Shown: piece by piece, positions 19,027 through 26,729 of the stretch
Numbering within the stretch: position 1 is the first letter of the stretch
Layout of the letters: each line of letters opens with the position of its first letter
Assembly: GCA_021789975.1 (NCBI GenBank)
Contig: JAJYIT010000029.1
Location: 1-53,954, forward strand
Length of the DNA: 53,954 nucleotides
Reading direction: 5' to 3'
Origin: Bacteroidota bacterium
GTDB lineage: Bacteria; Bacteroidota; Ignavibacteria; Kryptoniales; JAKASW01
Notes under the pieces: generated by a model
What the model saw: only the letters and a program-made list of their open reading frames with translations
What the model was told of the DNA's origin: nothing
Database searches by the model: none
Made by a program: the position numbers and the translations under genes

Positions 19027-19865
19027 CCCTCATAGGAATAGAAACCTTCAAGACGTTTCGTCGATGGCGAACCTACCTCGGCTTCTTGGCGGTTCTGGGT
19101 GCTGTGATACTCTTGGAAGTAATTGTGAAACTTAACCTGGCTCATTTCAGCCAGGCATATGCACGCGGATTGAGCAACGAATTCGTGGTCTCGGGCAATA
19201 TCATTAATGCATGGGCAATAGCAGCTTTCACCCTGAACTCACTCTACATCCACGTCCCGTTTCTGATCACGCTTGTTGCGGGCGACATGGTTTCTGCGGA
19301 GGCTGCCTCCGGCACGTTGCGCCTTCTCCTTATAAGGCCTCCGTCGCGCTCAAGGATAATCGTGGCGAAATATTCCGCTATGATGATTTATACGGGTCTG
19401 CTCATAATCTTTCTTGCCGCCCTTTGTATTGGTCTGGGCCTTCTGTTGTTCGGCACGGGTGATCTAATCCGCTTCCAGGTTATGCCTCCGCAGATGGTGA
19501 TCCTACCTCAAAGCATCGCAGTTCCGCGCACACTGCTCGCATTTCTATTCGCTATTCTAGCGATGTCGGTTGTCGGCTCCCTGGCATTTCTCTTTTCAAC
19601 TATGGTGGATAACTCGATTGGTCCGATCATAGGTGCGATGGCCATCGTTATTGTGTTCACTATCGTCGGCACACTGCCGTTCGAATCGCTCGAAGCTATC
19701 AGGCCGTACCTGTTCACCACCTACATGGACATATGGCAGTTGCCCCTGGACAATCCGGTCAATTGGCTGGAGGTGTTGAAATACGCCCTGGCGCTGATAG
19801 GTCATGATGCACTTTTCTTCGGTGCGGCATTCTTTATCTTCGTTCGGAAAGACATAAAGAGCTGA
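19023..19865 (+). CDS. ABC-2 type exporter permease
   Basis: Six-helix permease of 280 aa forming the membrane channel for the ATPase at 18112. It opens with the typical cytoplasmic amphipathic stretch (GIETFKTFRRWRTYLG) and helix one (FLAVLGAVILLEVIV). The loop MVSAEAASGTLRLLLIRPPSR is a hallmark of the NatB/YhfA-like ABC-2 permeases. A GTG start overlaps the ATPase stop by four bases. It ends seven bases before the LolA-like gene. Confidence 0.88.
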   Translation: MTLIGIETFKTFRRWRTYLGFLAVLGAVILLEVIVKLNLAHFSQAYARGLSNEFVVSGNIINAWAIAAFTLNSLYIHVPFLITLVAGDMVSAEAASGTLRLLLIRPPSRSRIIVAKYSAMMIYTGLLIIFLAALCIGLGLLLFGTGDLIRFQVMPPQMVILPQSIAVPRTLLAFLFAILAMSVVGSLAFLFSTMVDNSIGPIIGAMAIVIVFTIVGTLPFESLEAIRPYLFTTYMDIWQLPLDNPVNWLEVLKYALALIGHDALFFGAAFFIFVRKDIKS

Positions 19866-19872
19866 GGTAAAC

Positions 19873-20544
19873 ATGGAATCGATCTTGATCGCGATATTGT
19901 TTTTCTTGCCAGGCACCCCGCAGAGCAGCGGCGTCGAGTATCTTGACAAGGTGTGGTCACAATTCTCCGGCATAAAAGACTACACCGTCGATGTCCGCGT
20001 GCACTTTGATGTCAAGGAATTGCAGTCTCCTGATATGCAAGCCACGATTTACTACAAAGCACCGGACAAAGTGAGAGTCAAGTCGAAAGGCCTCTTCATA
20101 ATGCCACGGGAAGCCGGGGTCTTTAATCCGAGCAAGTTTAATCCGAGCGATTACACTGCTGCTGTGGAGGACACGCTGACGTACGGGGGCAACCCTGCCG
20201 TGGAAGTTTCGGTTGCTCCAAAGAAGAAGGGCGAGGAAGACCGGAAACTCATCCTTGTCATCGATGAGAAGGATTGGCTCGTGCGTGAAATCAAGACTCC
20301 ACCCTCGTCTGGAAAAAAGGTGCGTGCGAGAATTACATACGCGACCGTCGATGGGTTCAATCTCCCTAGCGAGATGGACGTGACTTTTGATGTGAATAAG
20401 ACTGACGGAGAGATCCCGAATCCGGGACGTGACCGTAGGCGCTTGGGCGGCGTGAGTGGAAGCGTGCAGATTTACTACTCGAACTATAGAGTGAACACAG
20501 GTCTGAGCGACGAGATATTCAAACGCGAGGAAGGAAGCAGGTAG
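19873..20544 (+). CDS. LolA-like exported outer-membrane lipoprotein-sorting domain protein
   Basis: Protein of 223 aa with a short signal peptide (MESILIAILFFLPGTPQSSG). It has the open beta-barrel pattern of LolA/MucB-like carriers: repeated short strands with phrases such as YTVDVRVHFD, YYKAPDKVRVKSKG and YATVDGFNLPSEMDV. It may bind a lipid or lipoprotein in the periplasm. It is the last gene of the operon with the intact ABC exporter, which suggests the transporter hands cargo to, or extracts it from, the inner membrane. The family call is by pattern and not certain. Confidence 0.6.
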   Translation: MESILIAILFFLPGTPQSSGVEYLDKVWSQFSGIKDYTVDVRVHFDVKELQSPDMQATIYYKAPDKVRVKSKGLFIMPREAGVFNPSKFNPSDYTAAVEDTLTYGGNPAVEVSVAPKKKGEEDRKLILVIDEKDWLVREIKTPPSSGKKVRARITYATVDGFNLPSEMDVTFDVNKTDGEIPNPGRDRRRLGGVSGSVQIYYSNYRVNTGLSDEIFKREEGSR

Positions 20545-21033
20545 GTGGTAGTTGAAAATTGCCTTCTACACTCTCTCAGCATGGTAGAAGCAACCTTCTT
20601 CCAAATCCACGATTGCCTTGACCTGCGCCCGGTGGATGTTCTGTTCATCCCCGCCTGCCCACCGGTCAGGCAGGCGCACACGGGGAACAACTCCATGGAA
20701 ATGGCGTCAACGATATATGTTTCCTTCGTGGAACTGCCTTGCCAGACGCCCCCCCAGTGCAGTTACTTGGAACAGGATCTTCCGCAGACGGAGATCCGGA
20801 ACGCTATCGGGGTTCGCCAAAATAACACGGAAAAGGAATGTTGCCTATTGGCGGCGCACGACTGCCATCCACAACGCCATAGCTTGTTCGCAAAAGAACT
20901 TATATCCCCTGTATCATAAAATCAGGAAAAGGCGCGAAGTGGCATTTCCAAATCTTAGGAGCGGCATGTTTCCCGACTGATTTGCGAAACTTCTCGCGGG
21001 AGTCTAGTTGTTATATGTGCTAAAGGAAAATCC
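20545..21033. other. intergenic region with a GC palindrome, no gene
   Basis: About 490 bp. Two overlapping plus-strand frames (20545-20919 and 20618-20980) show no domain or signal and are not called. The stretch contains a palindrome at 20652-20676. The 3' end supplies the ribosome binding site (AAAGGAAA) of the next gene. Confidence 0.45.
20652..20676. repeat. REP-like palindrome
   Basis: Perfect 8-bp inverted repeat CGCCTGCC/GGCAGGCG around a 9-nt centre that is itself partly palindromic (ACCGGT). It is of the same general GC-rich kind as the hairpins at 13771-13856 and 41924-41970. It lies between two operons. Confidence 0.55.
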
Positions 21034-21462
21034 ATGAAGCCGCTCATTGCAGTAATGCTTGCCTTCTTACTATCAGCATGTTCTAAATCGAATCCGACAG
21101 GTCCATCCCAAGGAAATGACACGACCAATGTGAGTTTCTCCAGCCAGGTACAACCGATACTGACCGCGAACTGCGCCTTGCCCGCATGTCATGCGGGTCC
21201 TATTACCTCACCTGTTGCAATACATGAGATATTGTTACCCGACAGCGCGTACGCAAATATCGTAGATGTCAGGAGCGAGGAGAAGCCGCAATATTACCGG
21301 GTCATGCCGTTCTTCTCCGATAGCAGTTATCTGTACATGAAGATTACCGGTGACTCGCGAATTTCTCCCTATGCCCGGATGCCTTTTGGAAAAGCTCCGC
21401 TACCCAGCTCAGATATCAACGTGATAAAAGCGTGGATCGACCAGGGCGCGAAGACCAACTGA
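21034..21462 (+). CDS. cytochrome-like lipoprotein with CX4CH motif
   Basis: Exported lipoprotein of 142 aa. The lipobox is LLSACSK near residue 16, followed by a Ser/Pro/Gly-rich linker. The domain QVQPILTANCALPACHAG resembles the N-terminus of planctomycete-type and Bacteroidota single-haem cytochrome c domains, but with an expanded C-x4-C-H motif instead of CxxCH. A downstream ARMPFG motif could supply the Met axial ligand, and WIDQGAK closes the domain. CX4CH haem attachment is known from cytochrome c3 families; binding here is inference. It is paralogous to the next gene. Confidence 0.7.
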   Translation: MKPLIAVMLAFLLSACSKSNPTGPSQGNDTTNVSFSSQVQPILTANCALPACHAGPITSPVAIHEILLPDSAYANIVDVRSEEKPQYYRVMPFFSDSSYLYMKITGDSRISPYARMPFGKAPLPSSDINVIKAWIDQGAKTN

Positions 21463-21509
21463 GCCTGGTTCTCAAAGTTGGATATGTTCTATGAAGGGCA
21501 ATTGAGTCT

Positions 21510-21941
21510 GTGAAGCTACTAACGGCCTCTTTCCTGGCGATACTGTTTGCTGCTTGCTCGAACCCGTATTATTCAAACCCTGTTTCTTCTCCGCCTCCAC
21601 CTGCACCGGATACATCTTCCGGCATCAGCTTTTCAGGTCAGATACAACCGATCTTCAACGCCAACTGTGCGCTGTCAGGCTGTCATGCGGGACCGAGTCC
21701 CCAGGACGGAATGTCGCTTGTAGCCGGTCAATCGTATGGCAACATCGTCAACGTTCAGAACATAGAGTATGGAGATTACCTTATTGTTGATCCGTTCTAT
21801 GCGGACAGCAGCTACATGTACTTCAAGATCACGGGTAATCCAATTGCAGGTCCAAGGATGCCGTACGGTAAGTCGCCGCTGCCCGATTCGTTGATTCACG
21901 AAGTAGAACAGTGGATAGACCAGGGGGCCAAGAACAATTGA
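21510..21941 (+). CDS. cytochrome-like lipoprotein with CX4CH motif, paralogue
   Basis: Second copy, 143 aa, with lipobox LFAACSN and a proline-rich linker (SSPPPPAPD). The same domain follows: QIQPIFNANCALSGCHAG, then a PRMPYGKSPLP candidate Met-ligand loop and WIDQGAKNN. The start is GTG at 21510. It lies 47 bp after its paralogue, so the pair is a tandem duplication likely co-transcribed. It may act as a small periplasmic electron carrier anchored to the outer or inner membrane. Confidence 0.7.
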   Translation: MKLLTASFLAILFAACSNPYYSNPVSSPPPPAPDTSSGISFSGQIQPIFNANCALSGCHAGPSPQDGMSLVAGQSYGNIVNVQNIEYGDYLIVDPFYADSSYMYFKITGNPIAGPRMPYGKSPLPDSLIHEVEQWIDQGAKNN

Positions 21942-21948
21942 AGGTGGG

Positions 21949-21983
21949 TTGGATAGTAGTCCTCAAGTGATATAAATTATCAC
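21949..21983 (+). promoter_or_regulatory. probable promoter of the fluoride operon with palindromic operator
   Basis: A -35-like TTGGAT (21949-21954) and -10-like TATAAA (21971-21976) are separated by 16 bp and place the start just before the riboswitch. The -10 box lies inside an inverted repeat GTGATA/TATCAC (21967-21983) that could bind a regulator. Assigned by spacing to the riboswitch only. Confidence 0.45.
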
Positions 21984-21985
21984 AA

Positions 21986-22056
21986 TAGGCGATGGAGTTC
22001 GCCTCGAAACCATCCCGATCTGTCAGGTTGACGAGCCGGGATTGATGACTCCTACC
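21986..22056 (+). promoter_or_regulatory. fluoride riboswitch (crcB motif) aptamer
   Basis: The 5' core GGCGATGGAGTTCGCC (21988-22003) gives the first stem and the conserved GAUGG loop. A second stem follows (ATCCCG pairing with CGGGAT, 22012-22042), then the invariant 3' element TGATGACTCCTACC. These are the hallmarks of the crcB RNA. It overlaps the terminator at 22048-22080 by sharing ACTCCTAC, so fluoride binding should prevent terminator formation and switch on the downstream genes, which include crcB and DUF190, independently supporting the call. Confidence 0.92.
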
Positions 22057-22080
22057 AGACAAGAAGTAGGAGTTTTTTTT
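22048..22080 (+). terminator. riboswitch expression-platform terminator
   Basis: Perfect 8-bp stem ACTCCTAC/GTAGGAGT (22048-22055 with 22066-22073) followed by eight T. Its 5' arm is part of the aptamer, so formation is mutually exclusive with the fluoride-bound fold. Confidence 0.9.
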
Positions 22081-22492
22081 ATGCAAACTGTTGTAGGTTC
22101 TTCTTTCCGGGGCTTCAATCCTCAGGACAATCCTTACGCAGGCAGGCCGTTAGGTCAGACAGGTAAGGAAAGCTTTCTCTGCCTGGTCGAGGCATTGCGC
22201 CGACAGTTATTATCCACATTCCCGGATTTTCTCCATCGAATTGAGAACATTGCACCAAAGGCTTCAGATGAGAATTCTAATCTTGTTGTCGTCGGCGAGT
22301 TCAAAAAGGGGGAAATCGACTCTCATAAACGCGGTTGTCGGAGAAAATGCGCTTCCGACAGACGTCGTTCCTCTCATTTCAATTGTAACAGTTCTTCATC
22401 GGGGCTTGAAGGAGAGATTCACTATTGTTTTTCCAAGTTGTCGCAAGGAAGTAAGCGGCGGAGGGCAGCGAGGTGGCATAGGGTATGTGTGA
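22081..22492 (+). pseudogene. dynamin-like GTPase remnant
   Basis: Remnant of the N-terminal part of a dynamin-family GTPase. One frame carries SNLVVVGEFKKG, and the next frame continues GKSTLINAVVGENALPTD and VVPLISIVTVLHRG. Together they form the Walker A/G1 P-loop and switch region. Removing one A from the run at 22303-22307 restores GEFKRGKST. Resemblance fades after about 22455; the rest of the roughly 600-residue protein is absent. An upstream segment near 22135-22165 has REP-like character (CAGGCAGG...TCAGACAGG). It sits between the fluoride terminator and crcB, so it may once have been the first gene of that operon. No function is left. Confidence 0.75.
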
Positions 22493-22598
22493 TCCTCACA
22501 GCTTTGCGAGTCGGCGATTCTGAGTTTGATCGTTTCAAAATGTCTCCGGGTTTGCTATGGAGATATTGTTAAAGCTCTCACTAACGAAAAGGCGATAG

Positions 22599-22973
22599 AT
22601 GTTTAGAAATATTCTTGTAATTATAGGCGGTGGCATCGGTGCCTTGTTTCGGTATCAGCTTTCCGGCTGGATTTATAAGTTGCTCGGAGCTGAATTTCCG
22701 TATGGGACTCTGGCTGTGAACCTAATCGGCTGTTTTGTCATCGGTCTCTTCCTCACTATCGCTGAGGACAGATTTCTTATCAGCCCCTCGTTCCGTATCT
22801 TCTTTGCGGTCGGAGTGCTTGGAGGTTTCACTACGTTTTCTACTTTCAGTTTTGAAACAGTGGAGCTGCTCAAGGGAGGTGCCGTTGCTATGGGCTTGCT
22901 CAACGCCATTGTCTCAGTAGTCTTCGGGCTTGCCGCAGCATGGGTCGGGATGATTGTCGGCAGAATAATTTGA
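22599..22973 (+). CDS. crcB: fluoride ion transporter CrcB/FluC
   Basis: Small four-helix channel protein of 124 aa that exports fluoride as an antiparallel dimer. Diagnostic motifs: GGGIGALFRYQLSG in helix 1, YGTLAVNLIGCF with the conserved Asn in helix 2, and GGFTTFSTFSFE, the helix-3 phenylalanine/threonine track with the central Na+ site. AAGG precedes the ATG by about seven bases. It is controlled by the fluoride riboswitch about 520 bp upstream, with a dead GTPase in between. A single crcB gene suggests a homodimer. Confidence 0.95.
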   Translation: MFRNILVIIGGGIGALFRYQLSGWIYKLLGAEFPYGTLAVNLIGCFVIGLFLTIAEDRFLISPSFRIFFAVGVLGGFTTFSTFSFETVELLKGGAVAMGLLNAIVSVVFGLAAAWVGMIVGRII

Positions 22974-22984
22974 TGGAGGTTTAG

Positions 22985-23338
22985 ATGAAACTCGAAGGAA
23001 CCGGAAAGCTTCTTCGTATCTTTATCGGTGAGGATGATCGCCTGAATAAGAAACCACTTTATGAAGTGTTTGTGGAGCGGGCTAGACAATTTGGGATGGC
23101 GGGAGCCACCGTCCTTCGCGGAGTCGAAAGTTATGGTGCAGGAAGCAGGATTCATACCGCTAAGCTTTTTGAACTCAGCGAAGACCTTCCCCTGATCGTT
23201 GAGATAGTTGACACTGAGGAAAAGATGAACTCATTCCTTCCGATAGTTACTGAGCTCTTTGAAAAGGCGGGATGCGGAGGAATGGTGACTGAGGAGAATG
23301 CCACTGTGATCCATTACACGGCAGGGAAGAGGTCCTGA
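22985..23338 (+). CDS. DUF190 family protein, fluoride-operon accessory
   Basis: GlnB/PII-like fold protein of 117 aa with the family phrases LLRIFIGEDD, KPLYEVFVERARQFGMAGAT and VLRGVESYGAG. DUF190 genes commonly sit next to crcB and are thought to modulate fluoride export or signalling; the mechanism is not established. A strong GGAGG site precedes the ATG, 11 bp after crcB, so the two are co-transcribed. Confidence 0.9.
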   Translation: MKLEGTGKLLRIFIGEDDRLNKKPLYEVFVERARQFGMAGATVLRGVESYGAGSRIHTAKLFELSEDLPLIVEIVDTEEKMNSFLPIVTELFEKAGCGGMVTEENATVIHYTAGKRS

Positions 23339-23398
23339 CTCAAACGCCATCCGATCGCTTCTACCATTGGAAGACTAATCAAAGTACGAGGCAATCAA

Positions 23399-23584
23399 TT
23401 GAGAGCGCTAATATCTTCCGACATACGTGCAAATCTTCCCGCGCTTGAAGCTGTGCTTAAAGATGCGGGGAATTTCGACCAATGCCTCTTTCTTGGGGAT
23501 TTCATTGACTACGGTTCATATCCTAAAGAGTGTTTAGCGTTTCTTCGTGAAAAAATGGATCATGGTGTGTTCGTATTTAACTAA
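23399..23584 (+). pseudogene. calcineurin-like metallophosphoesterase, truncated pseudogene
   Basis: A 61-codon fragment from a TTG start: ALISSDIRANLPALEAVL, then LFLGDFIDYGSYPKECL. These match the first two metal-binding blocks (DxH and GD) of YfcE/MJ0936-type phosphoesterases. The essential His of SDIH is changed to Arg. The frame ends at FVFN where GNHD would be expected, and no downstream metal motifs remain open. About 270 bp of noncoding sequence follow to 23857. The gene is inactive by both criteria. Confidence 0.72.
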
Positions 23585-23857
23585 AGAAGGTCGTTCAAGA
23601 ATCATGGGAGTGGCGGCGCGATAAAGAGTGAAGATTGGGAGTACGACGCTGAACAAGTCATGTATGAATAAATCTTAATGTCGTTGCTGGGAGAACGACC
23701 GACCTTTCATTCATGTTTTTATAACGCTGAATGAGTTCTTGCCTTCTGACGGGCTAGGAAGAAGAGGATATGTTCAGACGACAAAGATCTCGTTCGCGAC
23801 GGGACTTTTCGTCCCTGCCAAAGAAACTAAATCATGAACTTAAACCCAGGAGGGTTT

Positions 23858-24283
23858 ATGAAGATACAAGGCGTTGTCAATGCGTCGTCCCAGTCCGAGG
23901 TTCTAAGGAGCAGGATGACGAAGGAGAACCTGACACATGGCCAAACGGTCCGTGCCGACATACCGAACGTGCGAGTCGGAGAGCCAAATGCGGATTTGCT
24001 TGGCCTGGTTGTGAGAAGGCCCCCGGTGTTCTTCTGCAATGTCGGCAATATGAGACTCATAGAGGAAATAGATTCCGGCGACGGTGGAAGCCTTCCCGAT
24101 CAGGTGATCGTGAAGGGTCTCAAAGTAGATAGTACCGGCATGTTCGATTTGGAAAACGCTCTGATAACCTCAAATTTCGATCACGGTTACCGTCGACGAA
24201 AAGACACGCGCGGTCCACCTCCAGACTTAGGCAAGCTCTCGACGCGATTTCCTCTGAGCTGCTCCTCCGGAAGTCATGTGTGA
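23858..24283 (+). CDS. unrecognised protein, probable frameshift near its 3' end
   Basis: An open frame of 141 codons with a strong AGGAGG site seven bases before the ATG. The body (LTHGQTVRADIPNVRVGE, LLGLVVRRPPVFFCNVGN, DQVIVKGLKVDSTGMFDL) has well-formed alternating strands and looks like a real compact beta-rich domain. After ENALITSN the frame turns into an Arg/Pro/Ser-rich tail, whereas the +1 frame reads ISITVTVDEKTRAVHLQT and stops at 24228. That tail fits better, so an indel near 24175 is likely. I do not recognise the family. It has its own terminator at 24319-24360. A small hairpin (GGGAC/GTCCC, 23801-23815) lies in the leader. Confidence 0.5.
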   Translation: MKIQGVVNASSQSEVLRSRMTKENLTHGQTVRADIPNVRVGEPNADLLGLVVRRPPVFFCNVGNMRLIEEIDSGDGGSLPDQVIVKGLKVDSTGMFDLENALITSNFDHGYRRRKDTRGPPPDLGKLSTRFPLSCSSGSHV

Positions 24284-24318
24284 GGCAATCCTTGCTCTGG
24301 TTGCCGTAAATCCAAAAG

Positions 24319-24360
24319 CTCCTGTCACGGAACACCATCCGCGACAGGAGTTTTCTTTTT
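24319..24360 (+). terminator. Rho-independent terminator
   Basis: Stem CTCCTGTC/GACAGGAG with inner CGGA/TCCG pairs, followed by TTTTCTTTTT. It ends the transcription unit of the gene at 23858. Confidence 0.85.
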
Positions 24361-24557
24361 CCGAAGTCTCCCGGACGACTTTCCTGCACTTCTTCGCTTG
24401 TTCAATTCTCGCCAGATGCCGGAATAATTCTACTTGAAAGTATGAGATTTCTGGAGCCTTTTAATCTCCTTCGTTGTTTTGTATAGGTTGATAATTGTAA
24501 CTTTTCAAATGAGAAATTGTTTCCTCCTGAAGTCACATCATAATACGGACACCACGA

Positions 24558-25433
24558 ATGCTAAGTAGGATTTTAAGTGATACTGTAGTACCAGTTCTTT
24601 TGACCATTGGCCCTCTCAAAGTGTACAGTTATGGTCTCACCGTCGGGATCGCCTTCTTGCTGGCTAACTATGTCTTAGTCAAGGAATTCAAGCGAAAGGG
24701 ACTGGGTGCGGATTTTGCGAACCAGGTCACGATCTATGCCGTAGTTTTTGGTCTCGCCGGTGCCAGAATACTTTCGCTGATCGAGACTTGGAAAGATTTT
24801 CTCCGTGACCCGATCGGGATGGCGTTTTCGGCTGGAGGACTAACATGGTACGGCGGGTTTGTACTTGCCGGGATCGTAATATTGTGGAGCATCAAGCGGA
24901 AAGGCTTCAAATTTCTGACGGTGGCGGATGCCCTAGCGCCTGCTTTGATACTTGGCTATGGGGTCGGAAGGCTCGCATGTCATTTTTCAGGAGACGGTGA
25001 TTATGGGATCCCCACAACATTGCCCTGGGGTGTAGACTATGCGCGCGGAGTCGACCCACCCGCTGAGGCATTCAGAGCCATGCCCAAAATAGAGGCCAGG
25101 TATCCGGGAGGTGTTGTGCCGAATAACATACTTTGCCACCCGACGCCAATCTACGAGTTTCTTGCCTGCCTTCTTATCTTCTATGTCCTGTGGCGATACA
25201 GGAAGAAGCTGGTGACGGATGGAAGACTTTTCATGTTGTATCTCGTGCTTGAAGGGATCGAGAGATTCCTCGTAGAGTTTATTCGTCTTAATCCCAGGCT
25301 CCTGTTTGGCCTGAGTGAGGCACAGCTCTGGTCGATACCGCTCATGATAATAGGTGTGATCGGTTTCATCTATCTGCCGAGGAGAATGAACCAAGGTGAA
25401 CCGGTACTGGCAAATGCCGAGGTGCGAAGATGA
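24558..25433 (+). CDS. lgt: prolipoprotein diacylglyceryl transferase
   Basis: Seven-helix inner-membrane enzyme (291 aa) that transfers diacylglycerol from phosphatidylglycerol to the lipobox cysteine of prolipoproteins. Family features: VYSYGLTVGIAFLLANY at the N-terminus, GLTWYGGFVLAG (a Tyr stands where E. coli has His103), the signature GYGVGRLACHFSGDGDYG with the essential Arg, and HPTPIYEF near residue 197. It would process the lipoproteins encoded at 21034, 21510 and 45628. The stop overlaps the next gene start (ATGA). Confidence 0.95.
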   Translation: MLSRILSDTVVPVLLTIGPLKVYSYGLTVGIAFLLANYVLVKEFKRKGLGADFANQVTIYAVVFGLAGARILSLIETWKDFLRDPIGMAFSAGGLTWYGGFVLAGIVILWSIKRKGFKFLTVADALAPALILGYGVGRLACHFSGDGDYGIPTTLPWGVDYARGVDPPAEAFRAMPKIEARYPGGVVPNNILCHPTPIYEFLACLLIFYVLWRYRKKLVTDGRLFMLYLVLEGIERFLVEFIRLNPRLLFGLSEAQLWSIPLMIIGVIGFIYLPRRMNQGEPVLANAEVRR

Positions 25434-25951
25434 AAAGAATGCTCAGGATCAAGAGACATTTTACAGAGGTCGTTATCGTGATTATCGTGTTTCCTTTTGC
25501 GTTCGCCCTGCGAGGCGAAGCATATGCCCAGGATGCGGTCGGCAACCAGACAGAAGCCGGTGTTCCATTCAAAGCAGAGGGTCAGCTTCTGTTCCTACAG
25601 AAGGGGTCCGGTAAGACACTGAAAATGATAACGATTCAGATTGCCGATAACGACCAGGAGAGAGCACAGGGATTGATGTGGCGCTACTCGATGCCGGAAG
25701 ATGAGGGAATGCTGTTCATCTTTGACAAACAACAGGTTTTGGATTTCTGGATGAAGAACACTTACATACCGCTTGATATGGTCTTTGCCGACGAGTCGGG
25801 TAGGATAGTGGATATTTTCCGCAACGCCGCGCCGCTTAACGAGTCGAATATCTCTTCCAACAAGCCCGCGTTGTATTGCGTTGAAGTAAATGGGGGATTC
25901 TGTACCCGCTACGGAATCAAGACCGGCGACACCATTGAATTCATGAGATAG
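25430..25951 (+). CDS. exported DUF192 family protein
   Basis: Protein of 173 aa with an N-terminal signal segment at about residues 14-33 (core VVIVIIVFPFAFALRG) and a DUF192 domain. Diagnostic phrases are ERAQGLMWR, EDEGMLFIFDKQQVLDFWMK, NTYIPLDMVF and YCVEVNGG. The family is a small secreted beta-barrel domain of unknown biochemical role. It is translationally coupled to lgt (ATGA overlap). Confidence 0.88.
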   Translation: MKRMLRIKRHFTEVVIVIIVFPFAFALRGEAYAQDAVGNQTEAGVPFKAEGQLLFLQKGSGKTLKMITIQIADNDQERAQGLMWRYSMPEDEGMLFIFDKQQVLDFWMKNTYIPLDMVFADESGRIVDIFRNAAPLNESNISSNKPALYCVEVNGGFCTRYGIKTGDTIEFMR

Positions 25952-26011
25952 TGGGGCGGCGGGTCGATCTTCAAGCTAAAGCCTTTCTCAGTAACAAACG
26001 GAGTAATTGTG

Positions 26012-26536
26012 ATGCCAAATCTCAAGGACCTACCCATAGGCGAAATGGCGCCCGAACAGGTCAACGCTGTTATCGAAATTCCTAAGGGTACGCACGTTAA
26101 AATTGAATATGATGTTAATATGCAGATATTTAAAGTCGATAGAGTCCTTTATTCAGCAGTTCATTATCCGACAGCTTACGGATTCATACCAAGTACCCTG
26201 TGGGACGACGGTGATCCACTTGATATTTTGGTCCTGACTGAAGAACCGTTGCAGACCGGATTATTTGTTCAGACCAGACCGATTGGAGTTCTCGTAATGA
26301 CCGACGAGAAAGGCTCGGACAGCAAAATCCTTTCAGTCCCGTTGAACGATCCACGATATACCGGTGTGGAGGACATCGAGCACGTACAGAAGCACTTCCT
26401 GCTGGAGGCGGAACACTTCTTCGAAACATACAAAGAGCTTGAAGGCAAACATGTCACGAGCTTCGGCTGGAAACCGAGGATCGATGCGAAGAGTGCAATA
26501 AAGAAAGGCATAGTCTCCTACAAACTGGCACACTGA
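26012..26536 (+). CDS. ppa: inorganic pyrophosphatase, family I
   Basis: Soluble Mg-dependent enzyme of 174 aa that hydrolyses pyrophosphate and so pulls biosynthetic reactions forward. It contains the family signature DDGDPLDILVL with the metal-binding Asp triad. Other conserved parts are KIEYD, RVLYSAVHYPTAYGFIP and the C-terminal HFFETYKELEG. Length is normal for bacterial hexameric enzymes. The ATG at 26012 is preferred to GTG at 26009 because GGAG lies about eight bases upstream. Confidence 0.95.
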   Translation: MPNLKDLPIGEMAPEQVNAVIEIPKGTHVKIEYDVNMQIFKVDRVLYSAVHYPTAYGFIPSTLWDDGDPLDILVLTEEPLQTGLFVQTRPIGVLVMTDEKGSDSKILSVPLNDPRYTGVEDIEHVQKHFLLEAEHFFETYKELEGKHVTSFGWKPRIDAKSAIKKGIVSYKLAH

Positions 26537-26672
26537 CTGAATGCACAACTTTAAAACGGGGTTGATCGATTGTGATGTGCCGGAGGGGGCTGATTAAGCT
26601 GAGATTACCGGCAGGCAACAGCGACGAGGAACACGACACCTTAATTGAAGGAAGCGGGAGAGAAGAACTTGC

Positions 26673-26707
26673 CTCACCGTGGAGAGGAGAAAGCCTCCCA
26701 CGGTGAG
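26673..26707. terminator. strong hairpin between convergent genes (probable bidirectional terminator)
   Basis: A 10-bp perfect stem CTCACCGTGG/CCACGGTGAG with an inner GAGG/CCTC extension lies between ppa (plus) and the HMA gene (minus). Flanking T-tracts are modest (ATTTCTTT on the plus side), so efficiency is uncertain. Confidence 0.65.
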
Positions 26708-26729
26708 AACATTTCTTTACTGCCGAGAG

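Noticed and set aside
20545-20980. Overlapping plus-strand frames
   Set aside because: They run through a palindrome in two frames and show no protein features.
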